This document shows, in pieces, positions 16,357 to 26,386 of a stretch of 64,000 nucleotides of DNA (the first letter of the stretch is position 1; every line of letters starts with the position of its first letter). Under the pieces are notes generated by a model. That model did not search any database. It had not been told where the DNA came from and saw only the letters and a list, made by a program, of their open reading frames with translations. The stretch comes from Martinezella rhizogenes (GTDB lineage Bacteria > Pseudomonadota > Alphaproteobacteria > Rhizobiales > Rhizobiaceae): the NCBI RefSeq assembly GCF_000799715.1, contig NZ_JUHG01000011.1, positions 992,001-1,056,000 of the forward strand. The letters run 5' to 3'. A program made the position numbers and the translations under genes.

Positions 16357-17271
16357 TCAGGTCTCCTTGATCACTTTGACGCGGATGCCGTGGGCCTTTT
16401 CGCCCTCGGGTTCCACATGAATGGTTATTTCCGCGCCCGCATGGATCGCCCGTATGGCGTCTTCAAGGCGGTCGCAGATGCGATGTGCTTCCCGTACCGG
16501 CATGGCGGCGGGTACGACAAGGTGGAAATCGACGAAAGTCACGGCCCCTGCCCGGCGCGTCTTCAGATCGTGGACGCCGAGCGACCCATCCGCATGCGTC
16601 GCAATTGCCTGCTTGATCACCTCTTCCTCATCCGGAAGCACGGCCTTGTCCATCAGTCCATCGATGGACGTGGAGATGACCTTCCAGCCCTGATAGAGGA
16701 TGTTGATCGCGACGAGAATGGCAAGTACCGGGTCGAAAATCGGATAGCCGGTGCCAAGCGCCAGAAGCAAGCCGATGAGCACGCCGACCGAGGTATAGAC
16801 ATCCGACATGATGTGCTGCCCGTCCGCCGTCAGCGCTGGCGAACGGTGTTCGCGGCCCACGCGGATCAGCGTCAGCGCCCATACGCCATTGATGACGCCG
16901 GCGACGAGGTTGATGGCAAGACCAAGGACAGGCGCCTGCATCGGCTGCGGATTGCCGAGGTGCCCCACCGCCTCCTGCACGATCATCAACGCCGCAACGA
17001 CGATCATCACGCCCTCGGTAACGGCGGAGAGATATTCCGCCTTGTGGTGACCGAAGGGATGGTCGTGATCGGCCGGCTTCTGCGCATAGCGGATGACAAA
17101 AAAGGCGATGAAGGCGGCGACGACATTGACCGTGGATTCGAGACCATCCGACAACAGCGCGACGGAGCCCGTCACCCACCAGGCGGCCATCTTCAGCCCC
17201 ATGACGCCTAGGGATAGCGGCATGCCCCAGAAGGCCAGCCGCCGTATTGTCTGATTGCCCTGTTCGTTCAT
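16357..17271 (-). CDS. Cation diffusion facilitator (CDF) metal exporter
   Basis: A 304-residue inner-membrane transporter with six predicted helices and a cytoplasmic C-terminal domain. Metal-site residues are in [16 protein letters not shown] (helix 2) and the paired helix 5 segment [14 protein letters not shown], and [17 protein letters not shown] is the CDF loop. Helix 2 has D...E and helix 5 H...D, a pattern compatible with Zn or Fe export by proton antiport. The start at 17271 has GGAG at 9 bases; the frame is open to 17406. It is the first gene of an operon with queF, an unusual pairing, and an intrinsic terminator lies upstream in its leader. Confidence 0.88.
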   Translation of the reverse strand: MNEQGNQTIRRLAFWGMPLSLGVMGLKMAAWWVTGSVALLSDGLESTVNVVAAFIAFFVIRYAQKPADHDHPFGHHKAEYLSAVTEGVMIVVAALMIVQEAVGHLGNPQPMQAPVLGLAINLVAGVINGVWALTLIRVGREHRSPALTADGQHIMSDVYTSVGVLIGLLLALGTGYPIFDPVLAILVAINILYQGWKVISTSIDGLMDKAVLPDEEEVIKQAIATHADGSLGVHDLKTRRAGAVTFVDFHLVVPAAMPVREAHRICDRLEDAIRAIHAGAEITIHVEPEGEKAHGIRVKVIKET

Positions 17272-17340
17272 GCGTGTCTCCAATGCGGATGCGGCCCATG
17301 CATATGCGAATGAATTGCAAAAACAGTGCCATTGAAATGC

Positions 17341-17371
17341 AAAACCGCCCGCGCGAAAATCGCGCAGGCGG
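17341..17371 (-). terminator. Intrinsic terminator inside the leader of the CDF-queF operon
   Basis: On the minus strand CCGCCTGCGCGA pairs with TCGCGCGGGCGG and is followed by TTTT. It lies 70 bases upstream of the CDF start codon and no minus-strand gene precedes it. It therefore either ends a short RNA made from the leader or is the expression platform of a regulatory leader. No known riboswitch core was recognised upstream. Confidence 0.65.
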
Positions 17372-17547
17372 CTCATTGGGGGCTCATATGGTGCAGAACG
17401 TACCATTTGTCAAAGGATGACCTGCACCTCGCACACCACAATTTATCCCCAATACACCGGTTAGACAGAACCGAGCAGCGCACTCGCTCGCCGGTGAAAA
17501 TCATGCTGGTAGTTTCCCGCGCGATCGCGCACTAAGCTATATGCTAG

Positions 17548-18333
<786 letters not shown>

Positions 18334-18372
18334 GAACCGCCGCCCTTCGGCAGCTTTCGATAAATCCAAACA

Positions 18373-19008
18373 TCAGGACCTGAACGCGACAAACGAGATC
18401 ACGTTGCCGTCCGGATCACGTACGTGAAAATCGGTGCCTCCCCAGGCCTGCTTGGTAAGTGGCTGCGCGAATTCCACACCCCTGGCCTTGAACTCTTCAA
18501 ACAGTCCCTGGACATTCGAAACCTCGATCGAAGCCAGAATGAGCGACCCTTCCTTTGCCGCTGCCGCAGCAAAGTAGGGCTCGTAGACGAGCCGCAAGTG
18601 AATCCAGATGCCGTCACGCGAGACCGCTCCATAGAACGGCGGTGCGCCATGCAGGAAATCTGTCACGAAGCCCAGTCTGTCCCTGAAGAACGCCGCGCTG
18701 GCCGTCACATCCCGCACGAAAAGGATCGGTATGACGCTCTTGAAAACCGGCGGCTCGGGCGATGTCGCCGGCGTCTTCGGCGCATTCACTGCCACGGCCT
18801 TCAACTCGGCCCAACTTTTGTGGCCCGCTTCGACCGCAACAATCTCCTGCGCCAGCGTCAGAGTGAATTTCATCGCCAGGATCTCACGATCCGTCAACGC
18901 GCTGAAACGGTCGAGCGTTCGAACTCTTCCACCAATGGAATAGTCACGATCACGGTGCCAGCGCATCAGCAGCTTGGCTTGTTTGCGATAGGTATCGAGG
19001 GTTGGCAT
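18373..19008 (-). CDS. VOC-superfamily (glyoxalase/bleomycin-resistance-like) protein
   Basis: A 211-residue two-part protein. The first about 75 residues (MPTLDTYRKQAKLLMRWHRD and following) are a small helical domain seen in some rhizobial proteins. The C-terminal domain, from about residue 90, is a VOC fold: VIPILFVRDVTASAAFFRDR, then HLRLVYEPYF, and the closing DFHVRDPDGNVISFV. It most resembles the bleomycin-resistance/glyoxalase group; no substrate is evident. GGAG lies 9 bases before the ATG. Convergent with bluB. Confidence 0.8.
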   Translation of the reverse strand: MPTLDTYRKQAKLLMRWHRDRDYSIGGRVRTLDRFSALTDREILAMKFTLTLAQEIVAVEAGHKSWAELKAVAVNAPKTPATSPEPPVFKSVIPILFVRDVTASAAFFRDRLGFVTDFLHGAPPFYGAVSRDGIWIHLRLVYEPYFAAAAAKEGSLILASIEVSNVQGLFEEFKARGVEFAQPLTKQAWGGTDFHVRDPDGNVISFVAFRS

Positions 19009-19158
19009 GGACGGACTCCTGCTGAGGATTATCAGCGGGCAGGCCTAGCCCTTTCGGCCTCAATGCCGATGTGCCCCACAGGAACGCTGGAAGATTAATT
19101 TACAGCCCACGGCAAGTCAAACCACCTATAACGTACCTGTGCGAGCAAGACTTGCAGC

Positions 19159-19197
19159 AAAACACCCCCATGCACTTTTCAGAGCGCATGGGGGTGT
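19159..19197 (-). terminator. Intrinsic terminator of trpE(G)
   Basis: On the minus strand a 12-bp perfect stem (ACACCCCCATGC with GCATGGGGGTGT) is followed by TTTT. It starts about 28 bases past the trpE(G) stop codon. Confidence 0.85.
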
Positions 19198-19225
19198 CCA
19201 AATTTCGCGGCTAACGGCTCTCGCG

Positions 19226-21415
19226 TCAGGCCGCCTTGGTTTTCGCCCGACGCGCCAGATGCGCCACCACATTCTCGATCATCCGCATACCGGCGTCGCC
19301 GCCGAGCGTCATGATCGATTCCGGGTGGAACTGCACCGCCGCGATCGGCTCCTTGACGTGCTCGATGCCCATGATCGTGCCATCCTCGCTTTCCGCCGTG
19401 ATCATGAAATCGCGCGGCAGGGTCGATGGATCGGCGAAGATCGAGTGATAGCGGCCGACGGTGACTTCACGGCCGAGACCGGAGAACACCAGGCCTGGCT
19501 CCAGCACGCGGATACGCGACGGCTTGCCGTGCATCGGCACTGCGAGATGGCGCAGCTCGCCACCATAGGCTTCCGCGAGCGCCTGCAGGCCAAGGCAGAC
19601 GCCAAAGATCGGCAGACCACGCGCCCTCGCCTTCTTGATCGTCGCCTTGCAATCGAAGTCTTTCGGATTGCCCGGTCCCGGTGACAGCACCACCAGATCC
19701 GGATCCAGCCGGTCGAAGACCTCTTCCGGCACCGGCGTGCGCACGGTGGAAACCGTGGCGCCCGTCTGGCGGAAATAATTCGCCAGCGTGTGCACGAAGC
19801 TGTCTTCATGGTCGATCAAAAGGATCTTCACGCCCTTGCCGACGGACGCGACGTCGCGCTGCTGCTTGCCGGAATTGCCGATCTTGGCATCACGGATGGC
19901 GGATAGCATGGCGGAGGCCTTCAGTTCAGTTTCGGCTTCTTCTTCCTCGGGGTTCGAGTCGTTCAGCAACGTCGCGCCGGCACGCACCTCGGCAATGCCG
20001 TCCTTGATGCGTACGGTGCGCAGCGTCAGGCCGGTGTTCATGTCGCCGTTGAAGCCAACCATGCCGATCGCCCCACCATACCACGCACGCGGGCTCTTCT
20101 CATGGCTCTCGATGAAGCGCATGGCCCAGAGCTTCGGCGCACCGGTGACGGTGACGGCCCAGGCGTGGCTGAGGAAGCCATCGAAGGCGTCCATGTCGTC
20201 GCGCAGGCGGCCCTCGATATGATCGACCGTGTGGATGAGGCGCGAATACATCTCGATCTGCCGGCGGCCGATGACCTTGACCGATCCCGGCTCGCAGACG
20301 CGGCTCTTGTCGTTGCGGTCGACGTCGGAGCACATGGTCAGCTCAGACTCGTCCTTCTTGGAATTCAGGAGCTTCAGGATCTGCTCGCTGTCGGCGATCG
20401 GATCGTCGCCGCGCTTGATCGTGCCCGAGATCGGGCAAGTCTCGATGCGACGGCCGGAGACACGCACGAACATTTCCGGCGAAGCGCCGACCAGATATTC
20501 CTGATTGCCGAGATTGATGAAGAAGGAATAGGGCGACGGGTTGATCGCTTTCAGCCGCTTGGAAATATCCGACGGCTTGCTGTCGCAGCGCTCCATGAAC
20601 TTCTGGCCGGGCACGACTTCGAAAAGATCGCCCTTGCGGAAGCTTTCCTTCGCCTTGGTCACAAGTTCCGCATATTCGCCCGGACGATGATCGCTCTTCG
20701 ACGGAATGGCGTCTGTATGGTGGAACGGCTCCGGGGCGATATCGCCGGCCTTACCCTCGGTCGAAACGCCGCCCTTGGCGAAGTCGTAGCGATCGATCCA
20801 CGCCTTGGCGGAGTAATTGTCGACCACCAGGATTTCGTCCGGCAGGTAAAGCACCATGTCGCGCTGATCGTCCGGACGCTTGAGCTTCAGGTTGATGGCG
20901 TCGAACTGGAAAGCGAGATCGTAACCGAAGGCGCCGTAGAAGCCGATGCTAGCATCAGCCTGCGAATAGAAGAGATCGGTGACGGCGCGCAGCACGGTGA
21001 ACACCGTCGGCATCTTCGAGCGCTCTTCCTCGGTAAAGACGCGATCCGGCGTCTTTACCGTCAGATCAAGGCGACGCGCGGTCGAGGCGCCGAACGTCAC
21101 TTCGGAAACCGTCTTCAGCTTCTCCGTGATGAAACCGAGAATGACTTCGCCACGCTCATTATAGGCTTCGATCCAGACATCGCGCCCATTGCAGGACAGG
21201 CCGAGCGGCGGATCGACGACGGCGGTGTCCCAACGGGTATAGCGGCCGGGATATTCGTAGTTCGACGAAAACACCGCGCCACGGCGCTCGTCGAGCTTGT
21301 CGATATAGGACGAAACCGCATCCGCATAAGGCGTCGGCCTACGCTGCCGGGTGACGGTGATCCCGCCCTTGGTCTCGTAGATTTCCGCACCGTCATCCCG
21401 AAGGATCGTTACCAT
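19226..21415 (-). CDS. trpE(G): Fused anthranilate synthase, TrpE and TrpG domains
   Basis: A 729-residue fusion that makes anthranilate from chorismate and glutamine, the first step of tryptophan synthesis. Residues about 1-510 are the TrpE chorismate-binding part, with [20 protein letters not shown] and [16 protein letters not shown]. Residues about 530-725 are the TrpG glutaminase, with the nucleophile Cys in [16 protein letters not shown] and the catalytic His in [10 protein letters not shown]. The fusion is characteristic of rhizobia and a few others. It is preceded by a trpL leader and attenuator, so charged tRNA-Trp controls expression. Confidence 0.95.
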   Translation of the reverse strand: MVTILRDDGAEIYETKGGITVTRQRRPTPYADAVSSYIDKLDERRGAVFSSNYEYPGRYTRWDTAVVDPPLGLSCNGRDVWIEAYNERGEVILGFITEKLKTVSEVTFGASTARRLDLTVKTPDRVFTEEERSKMPTVFTVLRAVTDLFYSQADASIGFYGAFGYDLAFQFDAINLKLKRPDDQRDMVLYLPDEILVVDNYSAKAWIDRYDFAKGGVSTEGKAGDIAPEPFHHTDAIPSKSDHRPGEYAELVTKAKESFRKGDLFEVVPGQKFMERCDSKPSDISKRLKAINPSPYSFFINLGNQEYLVGASPEMFVRVSGRRIETCPISGTIKRGDDPIADSEQILKLLNSKKDESELTMCSDVDRNDKSRVCEPGSVKVIGRRQIEMYSRLIHTVDHIEGRLRDDMDAFDGFLSHAWAVTVTGAPKLWAMRFIESHEKSPRAWYGGAIGMVGFNGDMNTGLTLRTVRIKDGIAEVRAGATLLNDSNPEEEEAETELKASAMLSAIRDAKIGNSGKQQRDVASVGKGVKILLIDHEDSFVHTLANYFRQTGATVSTVRTPVPEEVFDRLDPDLVVLSPGPGNPKDFDCKATIKKARARGLPIFGVCLGLQALAEAYGGELRHLAVPMHGKPSRIRVLEPGLVFSGLGREVTVGRYHSIFADPSTLPRDFMITAESEDGTIMGIEHVKEPIAAVQFHPESIMTLGGDAGMRMIENVVAHLARRAKTKAA

Positions 21416-21462
21416 TGTTCCTCACTCCGTTATCAGGCCCGGATGACAGACGGCCATTATAA

Positions 21463-21492
21463 CAAAAAAGCCGCCTCGAAATCTCGGGCGGC
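21463..21492 (-). terminator. trp attenuator terminator
   Basis: On the minus strand the stem GCCGCCCGAGA...TCGAGGCGGC (one mismatch region at the loop) is followed by TTTTTTG. It lies between the trpL leader peptide and trpE(G), 47 bases before the start codon. Ribosome stalling at the Trp codons of the leader should favour an alternative pairing with the AAGGCGGCCTCG segment upstream and let transcription continue. Confidence 0.9.
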
Positions 21493-21530
21493 TCACTCGT
21501 CGTCTTTGAACACGATTGGTCGAGGCCGCC

Positions 21531-21578
21531 TTAGCGAGCCCGCCACCAAACTGCAATGTTGTTCAAGGACATGTTCAT
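21531..21578 (-). CDS. trpL: trp leader peptide
   Basis: A 15-residue leader peptide, MNMSLNNIAVWWRAR, with two adjacent Trp codons. It ends 39 bases before the attenuator hairpin. A promoter places the likely transcription start at or next to the A of this ATG, which would make it leaderless, as I recall for Sinorhizobium meliloti trpL. There the terminated RNA (rnTrpL) and the peptide also act in trans on other mRNAs. A second in-frame ATG at codon 3 could be used. Confidence 0.88.
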   Translation of the reverse strand: MNMSLNNIAVWWRAR

Positions 21579-21586
21579 GGTGCGGA

Positions 21587-21615
21587 TTGTTAGCGTGAGA
21601 TGACGTGATGCGCAA
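21587..21615 (-). promoter_or_regulatory. Promoter of trpL-trpE(G)
   Basis: Minus-strand TTGCGC (-35) and TAACAA (-10) are separated by 17 bases. The predicted start lies about 8 bases after the -10, essentially on the trpL ATG. Confidence 0.6.
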
Positions 21616-21673
21616 GCGGGGGATGGGAGGAAAGTTCTTAGCGGACGGCAAGCACGGCAGGACGCGGAGCCGA

Positions 21674-21927
21674 TCTCGCCCCCGGCGGGCGAGAAAGCAA
21701 TTTCATTGGCTTAGGAATTGCGACACCGAAGACCCAGCATATTCAAAAGCTTAGCGCAATTTCTAAGTCATTGAAATTGCAAGAGCGGGGGTCTGCTTCC
21801 TGCGTTAACGGGCCGGCAATGCATCGCGCCCCTACCTACCCCCTCTCTTGCAAAAACTAAGACTTAGACGAGGGACGAGCCCTCATCTAAGCCAAAGTTT
21901 TTGCTTTCTCGCCCGCCAGGGGCGAGA
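21674..21927 (-). repeat. Composite palindromic intergenic element, copy B (inverted relative to copy A)
   Basis: A 254-bp element that matches copy A (2062-2277) when read on the minus strand. The ends TCTCGCCC...GGGCGAGAAAGC, the joint TTGCAAGAGAGGGGGTAGG and the joint GCAGACCCCCGCTCTTGCAA are nearly identical, while the hairpin loops and the centre differ in sequence and length. Conserved stems with variable loops indicate selection or recombination acting on structure. It lies between the trp promoter and the end of the ABC-F gene. Confidence 0.8.
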
Positions 21928-21945
21928 CAAGGCTCCGCACCCTTT

Positions 21946-23469
21946 TTACTCCCGCCGACCCGCCTCCGCGAAAAATGCCTCCGGCCCTTCCACCTCGACC
22001 AGCCGCTTCCGCTCGATCAGCCAGAAGCGGTTGCCGATGTTGCGGACGAAGCTGCGGTCGTGGGAGACGAGCAGGCAGCTTGCCTCCTGCGCCATCAGTT
22101 CCCCCTCCAGCGCCTCCTGCCCGTCGATATCGAGATGGTTGGTCGGCTCGTCGAGCAGGTAGAAGTTGGGATTGGTGAGCCTCAGCACCAGCATCGCCAG
22201 CCGGGCCTTTTGCCCGCCCGAAAGCCTGCCGATGGCGCGGCCCTGCATGTCGATGCCCATGCCGGCGCCGGCAAGCAGCGTGCGGGCTCGTTGCTCGCCA
22301 AGCTCGAACAGCCGCGTGATCACGCCGAGCGGCGTATCGTTCTGATCGAGATTGGACAGGGCCTGGTCGCTATAGCCGAGCACCAGCGACGGCGTCGCCT
22401 TGACCGCCCCCAAGGCAGTCTGATCGGCGATGGCCTTGCGGATCATCTCGACAAGCCGGGTCTTGCCCGCGCCGTTAGGCCCGAGCAGGACGATGCGGTC
22501 GCCCTGGCAGATCCAGTTCTTGCCGGTCTTGAACAGCAGCGTTCCGTCCGGCGTCTCGACGGAGGCGTCGTCGAGCGTCACCAGTATTTTCGCTTGCGTG
22601 CCGCGATTGGCGAGCTTGATCGCGCCCGCCGAGCGCTCCAGATAGCCCGGTCGGGCAGCCTCTTCCAAGCGTTCGGCCCGCGCCTTCAGCTGCTTCGTCT
22701 TCACCGTCAGCAGATCGCTGCCGGAATTGATGCCGAGATTGTTGAGCTTGGCCGCCTGCTTGCGCAATTGCTGCGCCACCTTCATGTCCTTCTGGAAACG
22801 CCGCTCGTCCGAGGCGTCCGCCTCGTCCAGCGCCGCCCGCGCCCGGCCATAGGGCAAGGCGTAGGTCTGCGATTGCTCCTGGCGCAGGAACAGGGTGCGG
22901 TTGGTGACGGCGTCGAGAAAGGCGCGGTCATGGCTTGCGATCAACACCGGCACATCGCGGGGCAGAGCGTTCAGCCACTCTTCCAACAGCGCGATCTTGG
23001 CGAGATCGAGATGGTTGGTGGGCTCGTCCAGCAGCAGCACGTCCGGCTCGGTCACCCAGACACGGGCGAGCAAGGCCAGCCGCTGCCAGCCGCCACTGAG
23101 TTCGCTTAACGCCCTCTCCCGCAGCACCTCCGGTACGTCGAGTGAATCGAGCGTGACATCGACGCGCCAGCCCTCGCTTTCGGCCTGCTCTGCCGACAGA
23201 GCGCGGAGAACCGCATCGTAAAAGGGCACATTCGCAAGATCAGCGGGAACATTCTGCTCGACATAGCCGACCGTGAGGCCGCGCGAACGGGTGATATCCC
23301 CCACCGTCGGCTCCAGCCTGCCCGCGATGCAGTTGAGCAGCGTCGACTTGCCCCGCCCGTTGGCCGCAACGATGCCGATGCGGTCGCCGGCCGTGACGGT
23401 GAAATTGAGATTGGATATGAGCGGCACGCCCAGGGTGATGCCGAAATTGCGGAGATTGATCAGAGTCAT
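21946..23469 (-). CDS. ABC-F family ATPase
   Basis: A 507-residue soluble protein with two ATP-binding domains and no membrane segment, as in the ABC-F translation factors and ribosome-protection proteins. Domain 1 has Walker A ANGRGKST, signature LSGGWQRLALLARV and Walker B LLLDEPTNHLD. Domain 2 has GPNGAGKTRL, LSGGQKARLAML and LLDEPTNHLD. The linker (about residues 230-300) is basic and helical. The exact subfamily cannot be set. ATG 23469 has GGAAGAAG upstream; the frame is open to 23496. Copy B of the repeat starts 19 bases past its stop codon. Confidence 0.88.
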   Translation of the reverse strand: MTLINLRNFGITLGVPLISNLNFTVTAGDRIGIVAANGRGKSTLLNCIAGRLEPTVGDITRSRGLTVGYVEQNVPADLANVPFYDAVLRALSAEQAESEGWRVDVTLDSLDVPEVLRERALSELSGGWQRLALLARVWVTEPDVLLLDEPTNHLDLAKIALLEEWLNALPRDVPVLIASHDRAFLDAVTNRTLFLRQEQSQTYALPYGRARAALDEADASDERRFQKDMKVAQQLRKQAAKLNNLGINSGSDLLTVKTKQLKARAERLEEAARPGYLERSAGAIKLANRGTQAKILVTLDDASVETPDGTLLFKTGKNWICQGDRIVLLGPNGAGKTRLVEMIRKAIADQTALGAVKATPSLVLGYSDQALSNLDQNDTPLGVITRLFELGEQRARTLLAGAGMGIDMQGRAIGRLSGGQKARLAMLVLRLTNPNFYLLDEPTNHLDIDGQEALEGELMAQEASCLLVSHDRSFVRNIGNRFWLIERKRLVEVEGPEAFFAEAGRRE

Positions 23470-23878
23470 GGTCTTCTTCCGGTTTGACCCGAACATGTCG
23501 CCGGCATCTATCGAAGGCGTCCTATCGCCTCATAATGCCGGAATTGCTCGGTCAATTGTCATGACGCAGCCACGCGAACGCAAAAGCTCGGCGCTGCGAT
23601 ACCCACAGGGGCAGACCAGAAGGAAGTGAGTGAGTGACAGCCTCTGATCAGCCCTGCAAACGCATTTGCAGGGCCGGAGTCGGACCGAACTGGCGAATAT
23701 GCCAAACTATCTTGCTCATACGGTCCTCCTCTCTCAAAACGGGGTTGTAGGCTGCGCAGCTTCAGTAGCATCGAAGGCTGCGATTTACAATTGCGTGCGC
23801 TTGGCGGCACCGCGCGTAAAACGCAAAAAAGAGGCGATGCCGAAGCATCGCCCAAGTTTGCTGCGTCGATAGGACTGC
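23470..23878. other. Intergenic region with a short hairpin, no gene seen
   Basis: About 400 bases upstream of the ABC-F gene. It holds a perfect GCCCTGCAAA...TTTGCAGGGC hairpin near 23651-23675 and, at its far end, the terminator of the TonB receptor gene (listed separately). Short frames on both strands show no family resemblance. Confidence 0.5.
23825..23853 (-). terminator. Intrinsic terminator of the TonB receptor gene
   Basis: On the minus strand GGCGATGC pairs with GCATCGCC and is followed by TCTTTTTT, about 26 bases past the stop codon. Confidence 0.85.
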
Positions 23879-26107
23879 CTAGAACTTCTGCGTCAGCGTC
23901 AGCTTGAAGACACGGCCGGGCTCGGAATAATAGGCCGACGGCTGCGTGAGACCCGTGGAAGCAACGTTGATCGCGTCATAGTAGGTCTTGTTGAAGATGT
24001 TGTAGACGCCGGCACGCAGCGACAGGCCCTTCACCTGCTCCGGCTCCCACCAGCCCGTCAGATCGAAGATGCCGTAGCCAGGCGCGCGGAAATTATCGCT
24101 CGTCTTCTTCGGCTCACTGGTTGCGGTGATGAAGGTCAGGTCCGTTCCCCAGACATCGGCCGCATATCCCACGGTGAAGGCTGCCTTGGCTGGCGCGACG
24201 GAGTCGATCCATTCGCCGCTATCGGAGTCCTTGCCGTTGACATAGGCAAGCGAGCCTTTGACGTGGATACCGTTGTCGAACTTCTTGTGCGCGTTGACCT
24301 CGATACCGAACATGCGGACGTTGGCACGGTTGAAGTATTCGGTGATCCCCAGCGGATAGGTACCCGTCAGATCGGCCGATCTTTCGTCGTCGATGAAGTT
24401 CTTGTATTTGTTATAGAATGCACCGATGTGACCGCCGAAATCGTCGTCGCCGAGATTTGTGCCGATTTCGATGCCGTTGCTTGTTTCCGGCTTCAGGTCC
24501 GCGTTGCCATAGCTGACATAACCGCCTGGTATGCCGTAGTTGAGGTAGAGTTCGCTGGCATTCGGCGCCCGGAAGCCCATGGCCCATTGCGCATAGAATT
24601 CGACATTGTTCTGCGGCTGGTATGCCGCACGCAGCTTCGGCGAAAAGCGGACATCGGACTGGCCGGACGGCAGACCGGTGTAATTGGAGCTGTCGCGAAA
24701 GGCAGCCGTGTTCTTCGGCGCGTAATCATACCAATCAAAGCGCAGGCCTGGCGTCAGCGAGAAGTTGCTGGAGCCGATTTCGATCTTGTCGTCAATGAAG
24801 GCGCCGACGCGCTTGCCATCGACATCGGGCATATCAGACTGGTTGGTATGTAGGAATGCGCAAGTCGCGCGCCAGCGGGGAAGAGCGCAATTGTCCTCGC
24901 CTGCCGAATACTGATGCAACTTGCTGAAGGCGACGTTCAGGCCGACGGTGACATTGTGACGGAAGTCGCCGGTATCGAAGGACTTCGACGCATTGCCGTT
25001 GAAGCCGATGCTGCGCTCTTCAAGCTCGTTCCGGCGCCAATAATCGCCGATGACCGAGGTATTGCGATAGCCCTCAACCCCGTTTTCACGCACAAGGTTC
25101 TGCCAGTAGAAGACGGCATTGGCGGTGTCGATGAGGGAATCGGCGCTCTCGGCCTCATATTTGTAGTCGAGCGACACGCGGTTGCGCTCGACATTGTCGG
25201 TCTTGTCGTAGTCACCCGGGCGGAAGTTGCCCGTCAGGCTCTGGGCGCTGCGCCAGTCAATCGTCTTGTCCTTGTTGTAATGCTCCGCCGTGATGCCGAA
25301 TGTGCCGATATCGGTATACTGGCGGATCTTGAACAGGCCGCTCCGCTCGTTGTAGTCGGCTGGATCCTGCTCTGTGCGCTTGGTCGAGTAGCCGCCGACA
25401 TCGCCGTTGTTTTCGCGTTCATGCCCATGCGTGTAGCCGCCCTGGAAGAGGACAGCGGTATTGTCGATGCGCTTGGCAACCCCCGCCGAGCCGCCGATGC
25501 TGCGGTCAGTGCCGTCATAGCCGAACTTGAAGATACCGCCCCAGGTGGCGTCGGGACCGATCAGGTCTTCCGGCTCCAACGTGCGCAGCACGAGCGCGCC
25601 GCCAAGAGCACCCGAACCTGCACGGCTGGAATCGGCACCACGCACGACATCGACCGCCGAAAGCGTATTGAAGCTGAAGCTGTTGACGCCACCATCGGCA
25701 TCGCGCGAGCCGTCGAGCAGAAAGGGAATCTCGATACCGTCGACGGTGGTCAGCACCCGGTCGTCGCCGAGGCCACGGATATTGACGCCACCGGTGGTGC
25801 GATTGAAACCGACACCAACCTCGGTGCTGCGGCCAAGATCCTCGATGCTGTTGATCTGTTTGTCGTCGATCTCTTGCGCAGTCGTCTCGGTGGTCGTCGG
25901 CGAGTCGGCGAGCACGTCTTTCGTCGCCTTGCCCTTGACGGTGATCGGCTTCAGAGCAGTGACACGATCGCCTTTCGGCGCCGCATCGTCTGTGGCCGCA
26001 TCATTTTGAGCGGCAGTCTGCGCATAGGACACCGTGCCGAGCCCAAGGGCCAGAAGCGTGGTGCATGCCAAGAGAACCGAGCGGGATCGCCGGACAACCA
26101 TAACCAT
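23879..26107 (-). CDS. TonB-dependent outer-membrane heme/hemoglobin receptor
   Basis: A 742-residue outer-membrane receptor. A signal peptide (cleavage near residue 30, after VSYAQ) precedes a plug domain of about residues 60-180 (VNIRGLGDDRVLTTVDGIEI) and a 22-strand barrel ending in KLTLTQKF with terminal Phe. FRAPNASELYLNYG and NADLKPETSNGIEIG are the FRAP and NPxL boxes of heme receptors, so it belongs with ShmR/HmuR proteins of rhizobia. It should use TonB-ExbBD energy, not encoded here. A RirA-type box and a promoter lie upstream, fitting iron repression. Confidence 0.9.
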   Translation of the reverse strand: MVMVVRRSRSVLLACTTLLALGLGTVSYAQTAAQNDAATDDAAPKGDRVTALKPITVKGKATKDVLADSPTTTETTAQEIDDKQINSIEDLGRSTEVGVGFNRTTGGVNIRGLGDDRVLTTVDGIEIPFLLDGSRDADGGVNSFSFNTLSAVDVVRGADSSRAGSGALGGALVLRTLEPEDLIGPDATWGGIFKFGYDGTDRSIGGSAGVAKRIDNTAVLFQGGYTHGHERENNGDVGGYSTKRTEQDPADYNERSGLFKIRQYTDIGTFGITAEHYNKDKTIDWRSAQSLTGNFRPGDYDKTDNVERNRVSLDYKYEAESADSLIDTANAVFYWQNLVRENGVEGYRNTSVIGDYWRRNELEERSIGFNGNASKSFDTGDFRHNVTVGLNVAFSKLHQYSAGEDNCALPRWRATCAFLHTNQSDMPDVDGKRVGAFIDDKIEIGSSNFSLTPGLRFDWYDYAPKNTAAFRDSSNYTGLPSGQSDVRFSPKLRAAYQPQNNVEFYAQWAMGFRAPNASELYLNYGIPGGYVSYGNADLKPETSNGIEIGTNLGDDDFGGHIGAFYNKYKNFIDDERSADLTGTYPLGITEYFNRANVRMFGIEVNAHKKFDNGIHVKGSLAYVNGKDSDSGEWIDSVAPAKAAFTVGYAADVWGTDLTFITATSEPKKTSDNFRAPGYGIFDLTGWWEPEQVKGLSLRAGVYNIFNKTYYDAINVASTGLTQPSAYYSEPGRVFKLTLTQKF

Positions 26108-26213
26108 TCCTTTCGAATTGCTTTACCGGGCTGGCTGGTTGCTACCGTTAAGAGCGCAAGGGGCTGGCTAGGTTCATTCCGTTAACAAGGCAGAAAAACA
26201 TGCCTTCTTTCTG

Positions 26214-26243
26214 CCGCATAAAAAACATGAGTATTATTGTCAA
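26214..26243 (-). promoter_or_regulatory. Probable promoter of the heme receptor gene
   Basis: Minus-strand TTGACA (-35) and TATGCG (-10) are separated by 18 bases and lie about 110 bases before the start codon. The -10 is a modest match. Confidence 0.5.
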
Positions 26244-26264
26244 TATATCCACCCAAGATAATCA

Positions 26265-26279
26265 TGAATAAAATTATCA
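26265..26279 (-). promoter_or_regulatory. RirA/IRO-type iron-responsive box
   Basis: The minus strand reads TGATAATTTTATTCA, an exact TGA-N9-TCA, the pattern described for the iron-responsive operator bound by RirA in Rhizobium. It sits 22 bases upstream of the proposed -35 of the heme receptor gene, in an AT-rich stretch. The motif is short, so its position before an iron-uptake gene carries most of the weight. Confidence 0.55.
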
Positions 26280-26386
26280 TGTTTAAAAGTGGATCGGAAG
26301 AGTTGCTGAATTGCAACGAAATCGCTGCGTCGAGCGTTTCCACCATGCCATCATTAGAAACAGGCAAAATACTTCATTAGAGAGGG

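Noticed and set aside
20102-21598. A 498-codon plus-strand frame opposite trpE(G)
   Set aside because: It is a shadow of the well-defined fused anthranilate synthase.
23666-23872. A 68-codon plus-strand frame, considered as a hemP-like small heme gene
   Set aside because: No HemP motif, and it runs through the receptor gene terminator.
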